From Chitinimonas taiwanensis DSM 18899 (GTDB taxonomy: Bacteria > Pseudomonadota > Gammaproteobacteria > Burkholderiales > Chitinimonadaceae): a stretch of DNA of 64,000 nt. Below are positions 16,659 through 26,334 of this stretch, piece after piece (the first letter of the stretch is position 1; each line of letters opens with the position of its first letter). The position numbers and the translations under genes were made by a program. The notes below the pieces were generated by a model. That model saw only the letters and a program-made list of their open reading frames with translations. It did no database searches and was not told where the DNA came from. The stretch covers positions 124,001-188,000 of the forward strand of contig NZ_FPKR01000007.1 in assembly GCF_900119825.1 (NCBI RefSeq). Reading direction: 5' to 3'.

Positions 16659-17090
16659 TTACAGATTCTTCACCAGCGCCAGCTGGGTCTTGCTGACGCG
16701 AAATCCCAGCTGCTGATAAAAGCGGTGGGCATCTTCTCGCTGCACATTGCTGCGCAAGCGCAGAACCATGACTCCGTGCTGGCTGGCCCAGTCTTGCAGC
16801 GCGAGGATCAGCCTACGCCCGACGCCCTGGCCACGCCAGTCAGCTGCCACGACCAGGCCGGCGATCTCCACCGAAGGGACTGATGCAAGCGAGATGCGTT
16901 GATAGGCATGCAAGAAAGCGATCGCCCTGTCTTCGGCATCGCAGGCCACCAGCAGACAGTGCTCGGGCCGCGTGACGATTTGCAGCAGGTTGGCGCTGAT
17001 GATGGCTGGGGCAAGCGGATAGCCGAGCTCGCCAGCCAGGCTGGCCAGCTCGGTGAGATCACGCTCGTGCGCCGCTCTTAGTTGAACCAC
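16659..17090 (-). CDS. GNAT family N-acetyltransferase
   Basis: A 143-residue GNAT protein with the acetyl-CoA site WRGQGVGRRLILAL near residue 87 and the C-terminal AHRFYQQLGF motif. Its start overlaps the dacC stop by 13 bases, so it is translated from the same transcript. It is the first of two GNATs in this operon; they are only distantly alike. The substrate is unknown. Confidence 0.85.
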   Translation of the reverse strand: MVQLRAAHERDLTELASLAGELGYPLAPAIISANLLQIVTRPEHCLLVACDAEDRAIAFLHAYQRISLASVPSVEIAGLVVAADWRGQGVGRRLILALQDWASQHGVMVLRLRSNVQREDAHRFYQQLGFRVSKTQLALVKNL

Positions 17091-18205
17091 AGCTTGAGGC
17101 TATCGATGCTGCGGCCGAAGAAGCCGGCTTCCGGCACGGCGGCCAGGGCCTTCAGCGGCAGCTCGCCTAGCGGCTTGCCATCCAGGCTCAGCTTCACGCT
17201 GCCCACCTGCTCGCCGGCTTTCAGCGGCGCCACCAGGGCGGGCTTGAGTACGATCTGCTTCTGCACGCGCGCGCCAGCACCCTTGACCACGGTCACATAC
17301 TGGTCGCGGTCGAAACCAGCGGCCACACTGTCCTGCGCGCCCTTGAACACGCGGGCCTGGGCCACGGCCGTGCGCGCGGCGAACAGGCGCGGCGTATCGA
17401 AGAACTGCATGCCGTAGCCAAGCAGACGGGCGCTCTCATCCGCGCGGGTCTTGTCCGAGTCGGTGCCCAGAATCACGCTCAGCACGCGGCGATCGGCGCT
17501 CTTCTTGCTGGCCACCAGGCAGTAGCCGGCGCTCTCGGTGTGGCCGGTCTTCATGCCATCCACCTGCGGGTCGCGGTACAGCAGCTGGTTGCGGTTAGGC
17601 TGGCTGATGTTGTTGTAGCGGAATTCCTTTAGCGCATAGATCGGGTAGTACTGCGGGAAGTCGCGAATGATGGCTGCGGCCAGGATGCCCAGGTCGCGCG
17701 CGGTGGTGTAGTGCTGCGGATGGGGCAGGCCGGTGGAATTCATGAAGTGGCTGCCCTTCATGCCCAGCTTGAGCGCCTGCTGGTTCATCATGCCGGCGAA
17801 GGTTTCCTCGCTGCCGGCAATCGCCTCGGCCAGGGTCACGCAGGCATCGTTACCGCTTTGCACGATCATGCCGCGGATCATGTCATCCACGCTGGCCGGC
17901 TTCTTTGGGTCGAGGAACATGCGCGAGCCCTCGGTCTTCCAACCTTTTTCCGACACGGTGAATTGCTGGCTGCCTTGCAGACGGCCTTCCTTCAGCGCCT
18001 GGAAGGTCAGGTAGGCGGTCATCAGCTTGGTCAACGAGGCCGGCTCGATGCGGGTGTCGGGGTTCTTGGCGGCCAGGGTGCTGCCACTATTGAAGTCGAG
18101 CAGCAGATAGGCGCGCGCGGACAAATCGGGGGCCGCGGGCACTGGCAGGGCGGCGGCAGCGTGCAGCGACAGCGCTGCAGCCAGGGCAATCAGGGTGGCT
18201 TTCAT
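17078..18205 (-). CDS. dacC: D-alanyl-D-alanine carboxypeptidase (penicillin-binding protein 5/6 family)
   Basis: Trims the terminal D-alanine of peptidoglycan pentapeptides in the periplasm. The 375-residue protein has a signal peptide (LIALAAALSLHAAAA). The three penicillin-binding motifs are present: S57-LTK, S117-GN and K219-TG. A PBP5-type C-terminal beta domain and a terminal amphipathic helix (SIDSLKLWFN) for membrane attachment follow. It is the first gene of the operon running to lipA; a TATAAT element lies about 37 bases upstream. Confidence 0.93.
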   Translation of the reverse strand: MKATLIALAAALSLHAAAALPVPAAPDLSARAYLLLDFNSGSTLAAKNPDTRIEPASLTKLMTAYLTFQALKEGRLQGSQQFTVSEKGWKTEGSRMFLDPKKPASVDDMIRGMIVQSGNDACVTLAEAIAGSEETFAGMMNQQALKLGMKGSHFMNSTGLPHPQHYTTARDLGILAAAIIRDFPQYYPIYALKEFRYNNISQPNRNQLLYRDPQVDGMKTGHTESAGYCLVASKKSADRRVLSVILGTDSDKTRADESARLLGYGMQFFDTPRLFAARTAVAQARVFKGAQDSVAAGFDRDQYVTVVKGAGARVQKQIVLKPALVAPLKAGEQVGSVKLSLDGKPLGELPLKALAAVPEAGFFGRSIDSLKLWFN

Positions 18206-18241
18206 GGGCGGGCGTAACCGTGGTGAGGCGGGAAGGCCCGG

Positions 18242-18247
18242 ATTATA
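18242..18247 (-). promoter_or_regulatory. -10 element TATAAT upstream of dacC
   Basis: A perfect TATAAT on the minus strand, about 37 bases before the dacC ATG. No good -35 hexamer is seen at 17 bases, where the terminator stem of the upstream gene lies. Confidence 0.45.
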
Positions 18248-18280
18248 AAGCAAGGCCGGTCGCGCACCCAGGCGACCGGC
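18248..18280 (-). terminator. Terminator after the chemoreceptor gene
   Basis: GCCGGTCGC (18255-18263) and GCGACCGGC (18272-18280) form a nine-base stem, followed on the minus strand by CTTGCTTT. It separates the chemoreceptor gene from the dacC promoter. Confidence 0.55.
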
Positions 18281-18335
18281 ATCAGGACAAAGGGTTCCGC
18301 GCCTGCCGTGCGCGGGCGAAAACCCCGCGTGGCGA

Positions 18336-19982
18336 CTAGACCTGGAAGCGATTGACCGCCGCGCGCAGCTGCTCGGTCAGCCCGTGCATGCGCCCGGTGA
18401 TCTCGGCCGCGGTGCGTGCCGAGCTGGCATTGCTGTCGGCGCTGCTGGAAATGCGGTCGACCTGCTGCGAGACCAGATTATTGGCATGGGTCTGCTCCTT
18501 CAGCGCCACCGAGATGTCTTCGACCACGCCGACCACCCGCCCGGCGCTTTCCTCGATGCGCCTGACCGCCTCGCCGCCCTGGCCGGCCAGCTCCACCCCG
18601 CTTTCCACCCGCTGCACCGCCATCTCCATGGTGGACTTGGATTCCTGCGAGCTTTGCTGGATATCGCTGATCATGGCGGCGATCTCGCGCGTGGCCGTGC
18701 TGGTGCGCTCAGCCAGCTTGCGCACCTCGTCCGCCACCACCGCGAAGCCGCGCCCCTGCTCGCCGGCACGCGCTGCCTCGATAGCGGCGTTCAGAGCGAG
18801 CAGATTGGTCTGGTCGGCCACATCGTGGATCACGTTCACGATGCTGGTAATGGTCTGGGTCTTGTCGGCCAGGGTGTCGATCACGCCCGAGGTCTGGTGT
18901 ACGGCCTCGCTGATGCGGTTCATCTCGCCCATCGCGCGGCTGATGACCTCGCTGCCCTCGCGCGATAGCTGGCCCGATTCGAGCGAGAGCTGGTTGGCGC
19001 GGTCGGCGCTATCGGCAATCTGATGGATGCTCTCGGTCATCTCGGTCACCGCGGCTGCCATGGCGGCGGCCGCGTCGCTCTGGCTGACCGAGCCGTTTGA
19101 TACCTCGCTTGAGCGTGCCGACACCGTCTCGGCCATCTCGCCGATCGAATCGGCGCTCTCACGTATCTGGGCGATCAGCTCGCGCAGCTGGCGCTGCATC
19201 TCGGCCACGCGCACCAGTAGGCTGTTCGGGTCCTGGCCGTCGAGCCTGATCGGGGTATTGAGCTGGCCGGCGGCGATCTTCTGCACCACATCCACCGTAT
19301 AGGCCGGCTCGCCGCCTAGCTGGCGCAGCACGCTGCGGTCGACCAGCACGCATATCAGCGCTACCAGGCCAAGCGGAAACAGCGCGATCAGCAGTTGCTG
19401 CAGCAGCTGCTCGCGGAACTCGGTCTCTACATCGTCGAGGTAGATGCCAGTGCCTATCATCCAGTTCCACGGCTCGAAGCGATGCACGAACTGCAACTTG
19501 GGCGCGTCTTCCTTGCTGCCCGGGCGCGGGAAGGAGGTCATCACGAACGCTTCCTGCGCGCCGCCGGCCAGGCCGCCCAGCATCTTCTTCAGGATGAACT
19601 CGCCCTTGCTGTCCTTCATCTCCATGCGATTGGTGCCCTCGAACTCGGGGCGCACCGGGTGCATGACGCTGATGCCTTCCATGGTGTAAGCGTAAAAATA
19701 CTCGCTCTTACCATTCTCGCCGCCATAGCGCGCCGCACGCAGCATGTCCTTGGCGCGCGCCTGCGCTTCCTCGCGCGTGAGCTTGCCGCTGGCTTCCTGC
19801 TGCTGCAGATGGACGAGCTGATTGATCATGGCCTGGGTGCCATTGCGCACCAGCGCCTTGCGGCCTTCCAGCAGGTCGCCGCGCATGGTCAATGCAGCCA
19901 TCAGCACCAGCGCGGCCATGCCGGCCAGTGCCACGATGACGACGATAGTCAGCCTGGCCCTAAGCGAGAGCGTAGAGAACAT
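18336..19982 (-). CDS. Methyl-accepting chemotaxis protein with single Cache domain
   Basis: An inner-membrane chemoreceptor of 548 residues. A membrane segment at about residues 9-30 is followed by a periplasmic single-Cache (sCache_2-like) sensor to about 185, containing [14 protein letters not shown] and the [13 protein letters not shown] end. A second membrane segment lies at about 190-212, then HAMP, then the coiled signalling domain with the highly conserved tip [23 protein letters not shown] near residue 398. AAGGGA eight bases before this ATG fixes the start. There is no C-terminal NWETF-type CheR tether. No other chemotaxis genes adjoin it. Cache_2 domains often bind small carboxylates; the ligand here is unknown. 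Confidence 0.92.
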   Translation of the reverse strand: MFSTLSLRARLTIVVIVALAGMAALVLMAALTMRGDLLEGRKALVRNGTQAMINQLVHLQQQEASGKLTREEAQARAKDMLRAARYGGENGKSEYFYAYTMEGISVMHPVRPEFEGTNRMEMKDSKGEFILKKMLGGLAGGAQEAFVMTSFPRPGSKEDAPKLQFVHRFEPWNWMIGTGIYLDDVETEFREQLLQQLLIALFPLGLVALICVLVDRSVLRQLGGEPAYTVDVVQKIAAGQLNTPIRLDGQDPNSLLVRVAEMQRQLRELIAQIRESADSIGEMAETVSARSSEVSNGSVSQSDAAAAMAAAVTEMTESIHQIADSADRANQLSLESGQLSREGSEVISRAMGEMNRISEAVHQTSGVIDTLADKTQTITSIVNVIHDVADQTNLLALNAAIEAARAGEQGRGFAVVADEVRKLAERTSTATREIAAMISDIQQSSQESKSTMEMAVQRVESGVELAGQGGEAVRRIEESAGRVVGVVEDISVALKEQTHANNLVSQQVDRISSSADSNASSARTAAEITGRMHGLTEQLRAAVNRFQV

Positions 19983-20119
19983 GATGTGCGTCCCTTCCAT
20001 TTTGGTGGTTAGCCGGCCTGGCGCCGATCTTGTCCAACCAGCATAGCAAGGGATGCGCGGCTTGCTGGGCCAGCCCGCGCCGCGCCGTCAAGCGCGCTCG
20101 GCGAGGGCGGGATGGCCGT

Positions 20120-20545
20120 TTAGCCGGCCGCCTGGAAGGCAACCTCGATGGCCGCGTCGGCCGATTCGAGGCGCAGCCACCAGTCGCGTCGGCCTTGCAC
20201 GCAATAGGGCAGCACGATGTTGGCCGCCGCGCTGCCGTCGGCCTGCTTGGGTAAGGGGAAGGCAATCGGGCCCATTTCCATGCCCTGCATGCCAAAGCGC
20301 ACGCTGAGCGTATCGGGCGGTGTGGTGCCACGCAGGCTGAGCCGGAATGGCCGCAGTGCAGACGGCGCGCTGGCCGCCTGCAGCTGATAGCGCTGGCCGG
20401 CCAGCTCGACCGGGCAGGGCTGGGTCAGGTCGGTGCATTGATAACGCTGCACGGGCGCCGCCGTGCGCGGCTGCAGCAGATAGCCGGCACTTAGCAGGGC
20501 GGCTAGCCCGGCTACGGCGAGCCCAGCTTGCCAAGCCGGCTTCAT
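20120..20545 (-). CDS. Membrane-anchored protein of unknown function
   Basis: A 141-residue protein with one N-terminal membrane segment (about residues 7-25) and a short periplasmic domain with three cysteines. FGMQGMEMGP recalls the Met/His-rich motif of FixH/YtkA-type copper-handling proteins, but the likeness is too short for a call. Its start overlaps the stop of the Nudix/TenI gene by four bases, so the two are coupled. I do not recognise the family. Confidence 0.65.
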   Translation of the reverse strand: MKPAWQAGLAVAGLAALLSAGYLLQPRTAAPVQRYQCTDLTQPCPVELAGQRYQLQAASAPSALRPFRLSLRGTTPPDTLSVRFGMQGMEMGPIAFPLPKQADGSAAANIVLPYCVQGRRDWWLRLESADAAIEVAFQAAG

Positions 20546-21483
20546 CGCCAGGCCGCGCGCAAGATGGCCACGCCCTGGGCACCAGCGGCCTGGGCGGCGT
20601 CGAGGTCGGCCGCGCTCAGCCCACCTATGCCATACACGGGGAAAGGCCAGCCCTGGCCGACCAGCGCACTGAAGCCATCCCAGCCCAGCGTGGCGCCGCC
20701 TGGGTGGCTCTGACTGGCGGCAACGGTGCCCAGCACCACGTAATCGAGGCCGAGCTCGGCTGCCTTGGCCAGCTCGGCCGCGTTATGCACCGAGGCGCCA
20801 CACCAGCCGCCCGGCCGGGTCGTGGTCTGCATGAGTTGGCGGGCGGGTAGGTGCACACCGGCTGCGCCCAGTACCTCGGCCAGCTCGGGCTGACCATGCA
20901 GCAGCACCTGGCAGCCATGCTCTTGCGCCAGGGCCAGGGTCTGGCGCGCCAGCGCCGCATAGCTGTCTGCATCCAGCTGCGGCTCGCGCAGCACCAGCCA
21001 GCGCAGGCCCTGTGCGAGCTGGGTCTGTAGGGTGGCTAGCCAGGCGGTCTCGCCCAGTTCGGCCACATTCGAAAAGGCCAGCACGGCCGGCAGCTGCAGG
21101 CCACGCAAAATCGGCGTATTGGCCGGTAGCACCGGCTCCACATTCAGCCTGCCCGGCGTCTGCCAGGCGAATTGCTGACCCTCATGCGGGTGCAGCTCGC
21201 CTTCCCAGCCGCTGACCTTGAAGAAATTCAGCCGTACATGGGCATGTGGGTAGACAAAGGTCTGCACCAGCCAGGGCTGCGCTGCCGTCACGCGTATGCC
21301 CATTTCCTCCTGCAGCTCGCGCGTGAGCGCCTGCAGCGCGGTCTCGCCGCTTTCCAGCTTGCCGCCGGGAAACTCCCACCAGCCCGCATAGGGCTTGCCG
21401 GCCGGGCGCGAACCGAGCAGGAATTGGCCGTCGGCCCGAATCAGGATGCCGGCGGCGACGTGGGTGATCTTGGTTTCGCTCAT
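20542..21483 (-). CDS. Nudix hydrolase fused to a TenI/thiamine-phosphate-synthase-like domain
   Basis: A 313-residue two-domain protein. The N-terminal half (about 1-130) is a MutT-type Nudix hydrolase with the full box GGKLESGETALQALTRELQEE, suited to cleaning oxidised dGTP from the nucleotide pool. The C-terminal half (about 135-310) is a TIM-barrel like TenI/ThiE, with HLPARQL, CGASVHNAAEL, LGTVAASQSHPG and the PVYGIGGLS end. This fusion recurs in beta- and gammaproteobacteria; the role of the second domain is unsettled. It is coupled to the small membrane protein downstream. Confidence 0.9.
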   Translation of the reverse strand: MSETKITHVAAGILIRADGQFLLGSRPAGKPYAGWWEFPGGKLESGETALQALTRELQEEMGIRVTAAQPWLVQTFVYPHAHVRLNFFKVSGWEGELHPHEGQQFAWQTPGRLNVEPVLPANTPILRGLQLPAVLAFSNVAELGETAWLATLQTQLAQGLRWLVLREPQLDADSYAALARQTLALAQEHGCQVLLHGQPELAEVLGAAGVHLPARQLMQTTTRPGGWCGASVHNAAELAKAAELGLDYVVLGTVAASQSHPGGATLGWDGFSALVGQGWPFPVYGIGGLSAADLDAAQAAGAQGVAILRAAWR

Positions 21484-21539
21484 GAGCTTGCTCTAGGTTG
21501 GCGTACAGGCCGGGCTGGGTTTGGTGGCTTGAAGGGTGA

Positions 21540-22697
21540 TTAGTTGATGGTTTGGGCTATGCCCAAGTCTTGGAACTGCCCGTCGGCCAGCGCCTTGGCC
21601 AGCATCGCGCGCAGCTCGGCCTGTAGCCTCTGCTCGGCGGTGCGCTGCGCCTGATCTGCCTGCCACCATTGCTGGGCCTGTGCCTGGCTCAGTCCGCTCT
21701 GCTGGGCGGCACGTAGAAAGTCGGTCTCGCGCACCTTGGTCGGGCCTGGCAGACAGTTATCGTACTGGCGACGCTGACAGTGCAGAAAGCGCCCCATCGA
21801 GTCGGGGCCGAGATCGTAACCGAGGCGGGTCGCATGCTCGACCAATACGCCGCGTAAGGCCTCCTGGGCGCCGATTTTCTCCACTACCGCCTCCAGCGGC
21901 TGACTGGAGGCCGGGGCGGCGGCGTACAGACCGGGGAAAAGGTCGGCCAGCTGCGTCTCGCGCTGCTGGCGCTCGGCTTGCAGCTTGGCGTAATCGAGCG
22001 CGGGTACAAAGCGGCTAGGGCCATCGGCCAACGCCCATACGGCCAGTGGGTCGGCGCTGCGCAGCGCCCGCGCGACCAGCTGCGCTTGCTGTGCCTGCCA
22101 TTGCGCGAATTTTTCCGGCTCGCGCCGCGCATGGGGCGGGCGCGATAGATAGAGCTGGGCTGGCAAGGAGCCCAACGCCGCCGCGCGCTGCAGGATGTCC
22201 TGGCGCACCTTGCCCGGCTCGTTCAGCTCGACAAAGCGTTGGCAGCGCGCGATATGCGTGCTGCGCATGCGCTCCAGTGCAGCCTGGGCGGCCGCATCCT
22301 CACGGGCCGGGCCATCCGGCTGGGCCGAGCGGCGCAAGGCTTCGGCCGATTTGCCCTCACGCAGTGCCGTGCCAATGTCCCGGCAGGCATCCAGCGCACG
22401 CCAGGCTGCATACAGCTCATCGACCTGCGTGCTATCGCGGTAGCGCAGGAACAGCACATACAGATCATCGGCATGAAAAAAGGCCTGCACGGCAGCTGGC
22501 AGGGCCGAGGGCTTGGTCGCCGCAACCGTGTCCGCTGGAGCTGGGTTTGCGGCCTCGATAGCCGGCAAGGCTGGCTGCTCGCTGCTCGCACTGCTGGGGT
22601 GGGCGGGCAGGACGGCCGGATCGCGCAGCGCGTACAGCCCGAGTAGCAGTAGGCCCAGTGCGATGCTGGTGCCTAGACCCAAACCGACTACGCGCAC
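21540..22697 (-). CDS. Membrane-anchored protein of unknown function
   Basis: A 385-residue protein with an N-terminal membrane segment (about residues 4-24), a Pro/Ala-rich linker to about 70, then a largely helical, glutamine- and alanine-rich domain with several scattered cysteines. It starts with GTG four bases after the stop of the DUF815 gene, with AGGG inside that gene as the ribosome binding site. I recognise no domain. Its position suggests co-expression with the DUF815 ATPase. Confidence 0.7.
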   Translation of the reverse strand: MRVVGLGLGTSIALGLLLLGLYALRDPAVLPAHPSSASSEQPALPAIEAANPAPADTVAATKPSALPAAVQAFFHADDLYVLFLRYRDSTQVDELYAAWRALDACRDIGTALREGKSAEALRRSAQPDGPAREDAAAQAALERMRSTHIARCQRFVELNEPGKVRQDILQRAAALGSLPAQLYLSRPPHARREPEKFAQWQAQQAQLVARALRSADPLAVWALADGPSRFVPALDYAKLQAERQQRETQLADLFPGLYAAAPASSQPLEAVVEKIGAQEALRGVLVEHATRLGYDLGPDSMGRFLHCQRRQYDNCLPGPTKVRETDFLRAAQQSGLSQAQAQQWWQADQAQRTAEQRLQAELRAMLAKALADGQFQDLGIAQTIN

Positions 22698-22700
22698 CGG

Positions 22701-23546
22701 CTAGCCCTGCCGGCCGGCGCGGTCGCGCGCGAACTGCCAGGCCACCCGCCCCGAGCGCGAGCCGCGCCCCAGCGCCCAATTCAAAGCCTCGCGCTCCAGC
22801 GTCTCGTCCCAATGGCGCAGGCCGAACTCGGCCAGCCAGTGGCGGGCGGCGGCCAGGTACTCGTCCTGGCTGAAGGGGTAGAATCTCAGCCACAGGCCAA
22901 AGCGCTCGGACAGGCTGATCTTTTCCTCCACCGCGTCAGCCGGGTGGATTTCGCCATCCACGTGGCGCGTCTGCAGGTTCTCGTCGAAGTACTCGGGCAG
23001 CAGGTGACGGCGGTTCGAGGTGGCATAGATCAGCACATTGCTGCTCTGCGCAGCCACGCTGCCATCCAGCACCGATTTGAGCGCCTTGTAACCGCCTTCG
23101 CCTTCCTCAAAGCTCAGATCGTCGCAAAACACGATAAAACGCTCGGGGCGCGGCGCCAGCAGGGCGACGATATCGGCCAGATCGCACAGATCGTCCTTGT
23201 CGACCTCCACGAGGCGCAGGCCCTCTGCGGCGAATTGATGCAGCACCGCCTTCACCAGCGAGGACTTGCCGGTACCGCGTGCGCCGGTCAGCAATACATT
23301 ATTGGCCAGGCGGCCCTGCACGAACTGGCGCGTATTGCGTTCGATCTCGGCCTTTTGCGGACCGACGTTCTGCAGATCATCGAGGCGGATGCGATGCGGT
23401 TGATGGATGGCCTCCAGCCAGCCCACGCTGGTGCCCAGTGCCACCTTTTTGCGCCAGCGAAACGCGGGGGCCGACCAGTCGAGTTCGGCATGCGGTGGTG
23501 GCAGCAGGTGTTCGAAGCGCTTGAGCAGGCTTTCCAGATTAAGCAT
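22701..23546 (-). CDS. DUF815 family AAA-type ATPase
   Basis: A 281-residue P-loop ATPase. Walker A is GARGTGKSS near residue 85, Walker B is FIVFCDDLSF near residue 138, and a sensor-like IYATSNRRHLLPE lies near residue 172. This pattern is typical of the DUF815 family, found near argJ and Nudix genes in betaproteobacteria as here. The molecular role is unknown. The start overlaps the upstream small membrane-protein gene by eight bases. Confidence 0.88.
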   Translation of the reverse strand: MLNLESLLKRFEHLLPPPHAELDWSAPAFRWRKKVALGTSVGWLEAIHQPHRIRLDDLQNVGPQKAEIERNTRQFVQGRLANNVLLTGARGTGKSSLVKAVLHQFAAEGLRLVEVDKDDLCDLADIVALLAPRPERFIVFCDDLSFEEGEGGYKALKSVLDGSVAAQSSNVLIYATSNRRHLLPEYFDENLQTRHVDGEIHPADAVEEKISLSERFGLWLRFYPFSQDEYLAAARHWLAEFGLRHWDETLEREALNWALGRGSRSGRVAWQFARDRAGRQG

Positions 23547-23832
23547 GGTGGTGTCCTTTGCGGCGCAGCAGCAGGGTCAGGCTGGCGCTGGCCAGCAGCA
23601 GACCACCGGCCATGCCGCATAGCCCGACCGCCGGGTTGCGTTGCATGAGTGGCGGCACTGGCAAGCCGGCCACGCCATCGCGGCACACGCCGCGCAGATA
23701 GTCGAAAGCGCCGCCGCGATCCTGGCAAAGATCGGCCGCGATCGCCTCGGTGCCATAGAGCAGCAGGGCCGCGAGGCAAAGCATGCCGCCCAGGCCAAGT
23801 ACGATAAACGGGGCAATGCTGCGTTCACGCAT
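23539..23832 (-). CDS. Small two-segment membrane protein of unknown function
   Basis: A 97-residue protein with membrane segments at about residues 7-27 and 67-88. The periplasmic loop contains three cysteines (LCQDRG, GVCRDG and a later LCG) and the C-terminus is RRKGHHHA. I chose the ATG that gives a normal first membrane helix; the ribosome binding site is weak. It overlaps the DUF815 gene by eight bases. The C-terminal histidines could bind metal, but this is speculation. Confidence 0.6.
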   Translation of the reverse strand: MRERSIAPFIVLGLGGMLCLAALLLYGTEAIAADLCQDRGGAFDYLRGVCRDGVAGLPVPPLMQRNPAVGLCGMAGGLLLASASLTLLLRRKGHHHA

Positions 23833-23894
23833 GATGGTTACCGTTTGAATGCCAGGGCGGCCATGCCGCGCTGGCGAATCAGAGATGGGTGCGC

Positions 23895-24296
23895 TCAGTC
23901 TTCCGTCAGCTCGGCGTGGATGCCTTCGGTGAGCAAGGCGGCCAGGATGGCCCCGGCCAGCTTGCGACAGACAGCGCGCGCATCGCGGCCCTGGAGGCGC
24001 TGCTTGAGCGAGCGCTGGGCTTTGACAAAAATCCGCCAATCCACCGGCTGAGCCAGATAGCCCTCGCCCTCCTCTGCCACGGCGGCACAGCCAACCATGC
24101 ACTCGAACTCGTCCTCGAAGTATTCGATAAACCAGCCCCAATCTTCGCCGAGCGGATAACTGGTCACGATGCCGGCCTGCATGAGCGTCTGCGACAACCA
24201 TTGCGCGAGCTCGAAGCCATAGGCGCCAGGGTTGACCTGGCTGGCCTCGGGCAGATAGGGCAGGAAGCGCGTGGTGCGGAAGTGCAGCTGCAACAT
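23895..24296 (-). CDS. Conserved-looking protein of unknown function
   Basis: A 133-residue soluble acidic protein. LGEDWGWFIEYFEDEFECMVGC in the middle resembles hypothetical proteins that carry a GEDWGW motif, but I cannot name the family. It begins 13 bases after the argJ stop on the same strand and so probably belongs to the argJ transcript. It has no signal peptide or membrane segment. Confidence 0.65.
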   Translation of the reverse strand: MLQLHFRTTRFLPYLPEASQVNPGAYGFELAQWLSQTLMQAGIVTSYPLGEDWGWFIEYFEDEFECMVGCAAVAEEGEGYLAQPVDWRIFVKAQRSLKQRLQGRDARAVCRKLAGAILAALLTEGIHAELTED

Positions 24297-24309
24297 GACC
24301 TTTAGCGAC

Positions 24310-25533
24310 TCAGGACCGGTAGTCGGCGTTGATCTTCACATAGTCGTAGCTGAAGTCGCAGGTCCACACGGTGGCGGCGACCGGGCCGCGGTTCAGCACC
24401 ACGCGGATCAGGATTTCGGCCTTGTTCATCACGCGCTGGCCGTCTTCCTCGCGGTAGGCCGGGTTGCGGCCGCCCTGGGTGGCGACCAGCACATCGTCCA
24501 AATACAGATCGAGCTTGTCGACATCGAGATCCTCGATGCCGGCATAGCCGATGGCGGCCAGGATGCGGCCAAGGTTGGGGTCGGAGGCGAAGAAGGCGGT
24601 CTTCACCAGCGGCGAGCGGCCAATGGCATAACCAACCGCCTTGCACTCGCTCTCGTCGCGGCCGCCTTCCACCAGCACGGTCATGAACTTGGTGGCGCCT
24701 TCGCCATCGCGCACGATGGCCTGTGCCAGGGTCTGCGCCACGGCGGTGATGGCATCGCGCAGCGCGGCGAATTCAGCGCTGGCGGCATCCACGATCTCGG
24801 TGCCGGTCTGGCCGGTGGCGATCAGCATAAAGCTGTCATTGGTCGAGGTATCGCCATCGATGGTGATGCAGTTGAAGCTGCGATCGGCCGCATGCTTGAC
24901 CAGCTGCTGCAAGAGCGGCTGGGCCACTTTGGCGTCGCAAGCCACATAGCCGAGCATGGTGGCCATATTCGGGTGGATCATGCCGGCGCCCTTGGCGATG
25001 CCGGTGATGGTGATGGTCTGGCCGCCAATCTGCACCTTGGCACTGGCTGCCTTGGACACCACATCGGTGGTCATGATGGCCTCGGCCGCTTCCGCCCAGT
25101 TGGCCGGCGCCAGATTGGCCACGGCGGTGGGCAGGGCGGTGATGATCTTCTCCACTGGCAGCGGTTCCAGAATCACCCCGGTGGAAAACGGCAGAATCGC
25201 CTCGCGTGCCACGCCCAGTTGCGCGGCCAGCGCCTCGCAGACTTGCAACGCGCGGGCGCGCCCATCCAGGCCGGTGCCGGCATTAGCGTTGCCGGTATTC
25301 ACTACCAGCGCGCGCGGCGTGGCGGCGGCCAGGTGTTCGCGGCACAGCTGCACCGGGGCGGCGCAGAAACGGTTCTTGGTGAACACGCCCGCCACCCTTG
25401 CCTCGTCAGCCAGCTTCATCACCAGCACATCCTTGCGCCCCACCTTCTTGATGCCGGCCGAGCCGATACCCAGGGTGATGCCGGGCACGGCGTGCAGGGA
25501 GGCGGGATCGGGAGCGACGAGATTCACGGGCAT
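24310..25533 (-). CDS. argJ: Bifunctional ornithine acetyltransferase / N-acetylglutamate synthase
   Basis: Transfers the acetyl group of N-acetylornithine to glutamate, recycling it in arginine synthesis. The 407-residue precursor self-cleaves at Thr192 in HPNMATMLG into two chains; Thr192 becomes the nucleophile. [12 protein letters not shown] and [11 protein letters not shown]-type motifs (seen as [12 protein letters not shown]) are present. It heads a run of unknown genes leading to the DUF815 ATPase. Whether it also accepts acetyl-CoA cannot be read from sequence. Confidence 0.95.
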   Translation of the reverse strand: MPVNLVAPDPASLHAVPGITLGIGSAGIKKVGRKDVLVMKLADEARVAGVFTKNRFCAAPVQLCREHLAAATPRALVVNTGNANAGTGLDGRARALQVCEALAAQLGVAREAILPFSTGVILEPLPVEKIITALPTAVANLAPANWAEAAEAIMTTDVVSKAASAKVQIGGQTITITGIAKGAGMIHPNMATMLGYVACDAKVAQPLLQQLVKHAADRSFNCITIDGDTSTNDSFMLIATGQTGTEIVDAASAEFAALRDAITAVAQTLAQAIVRDGEGATKFMTVLVEGGRDESECKAVGYAIGRSPLVKTAFFASDPNLGRILAAIGYAGIEDLDVDKLDLYLDDVLVATQGGRNPAYREEDGQRVMNKAEILIRVVLNRGPVAATVWTCDFSYDYVKINADYRS

Positions 25534-25665
25534 GGCGGCGGGGTCCTTGTTGTTGCGCTGCGGGAAAACGCGATTCTAATACTTTGCAGCGGCAATCTCG
25601 TTAACGGGTTTTCCAGGCCGTGCTAGCCCAGCTGCTTGTGGGGCTGAAGTGATGGCGGCTGCTGC

Positions 25666-25695
25666 AAAAAAACAAGGCCGCCCCAGTGGGCGACC
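25666..25695 (-). terminator. Intrinsic terminator after the hsp20 gene
   Basis: On the minus strand GGTCGCCC and GGGCGGCC form a stem with a four-base loop, followed by TTGTTTTTTTG. It ends the hsp20 transcript before argJ. Confidence 0.75.
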
Positions 25696-25739
25696 TCGTC
25701 GCTTAGCCAGGCAAGCCGCTTTGCTTGCCCCAAGCTGGC

Positions 25740-26165
25740 CTAGGCGATATTGAGTCGCTTGGCGCCCTGGGCCTGAGTCCGCTTGGGCAGTACCAAGGTC
25801 AGCACACCGTTTTCGCACTTGGCCACGGCGGTCGCGTCGTTCACCTCCTGGGGCAGGCGGATGCTGCGCGCCACCGAACCGTAATAGCGTTCGCTACGCA
25901 GCAGGCGCTCGTCCTGCTTGTGGCTGTCGTGCTGGCGTACCTCCGCGCGTATGGATACCACCGCACCGTCAATTGTGACGTGGATGTCCTCCTTGGCCAC
26001 GCCCGGCAATTCGGCGTGCAGGGTGTAGGCCTCATCGCTTTCCTTGATATCCAGGGTGATTTCATTCGGCAGGGCATCGCCATGCAGGGGCTTGATGAAG
26101 AAGCCTGGGCTGAGGTCACGGAAGAAATCCTCAAACAGACGGCTTCGGCTGGGCAGCATAGTCAT
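25740..26165 (-). CDS. Small heat shock protein, Hsp20/alpha-crystallin family
   Basis: An ATP-independent holdase of 141 residues that prevents aggregation of unfolded proteins. The alpha-crystallin domain spans about residues 38-130, with ELPGVAKEDIHV and the diagnostic A/G-x-L-x-n-G-V-L end (CENGVLTLVLPK). GGAGG seven bases before this ATG fixes the start. It is monocistronic with its own terminator. I did not find a convincing sigma-32 promoter upstream. Confidence 0.92.
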   Translation of the reverse strand: MTMLPSRSRLFEDFFRDLSPGFFIKPLHGDALPNEITLDIKESDEAYTLHAELPGVAKEDIHVTIDGAVVSIRAEVRQHDSHKQDERLLRSERYYGSVARSIRLPQEVNDATAVAKCENGVLTLVLPKRTQAQGAKRLNIA

Positions 26166-26334
26166 TCGATCCTCCATTACGCGAGGCGACCAAACCACTT
26201 GGGCGCTAAGAGGAGCATAAGTACCTGGTTTGTAAGTTTTTTTGACCTTGATCAAACCACGGTGCGCCGCTCGTCGCCCACCTTGCCTTGCTCTGCGGCA
26301 GTATCATCCGGGCTTGATACTCAGGAAGCCCACC

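Noticed and set aside
26166-26334. A sigma-32 heat-shock promoter before hsp20
   Set aside because: No CTTGAA and CCCCAT pair at proper spacing could be found on the minus strand.
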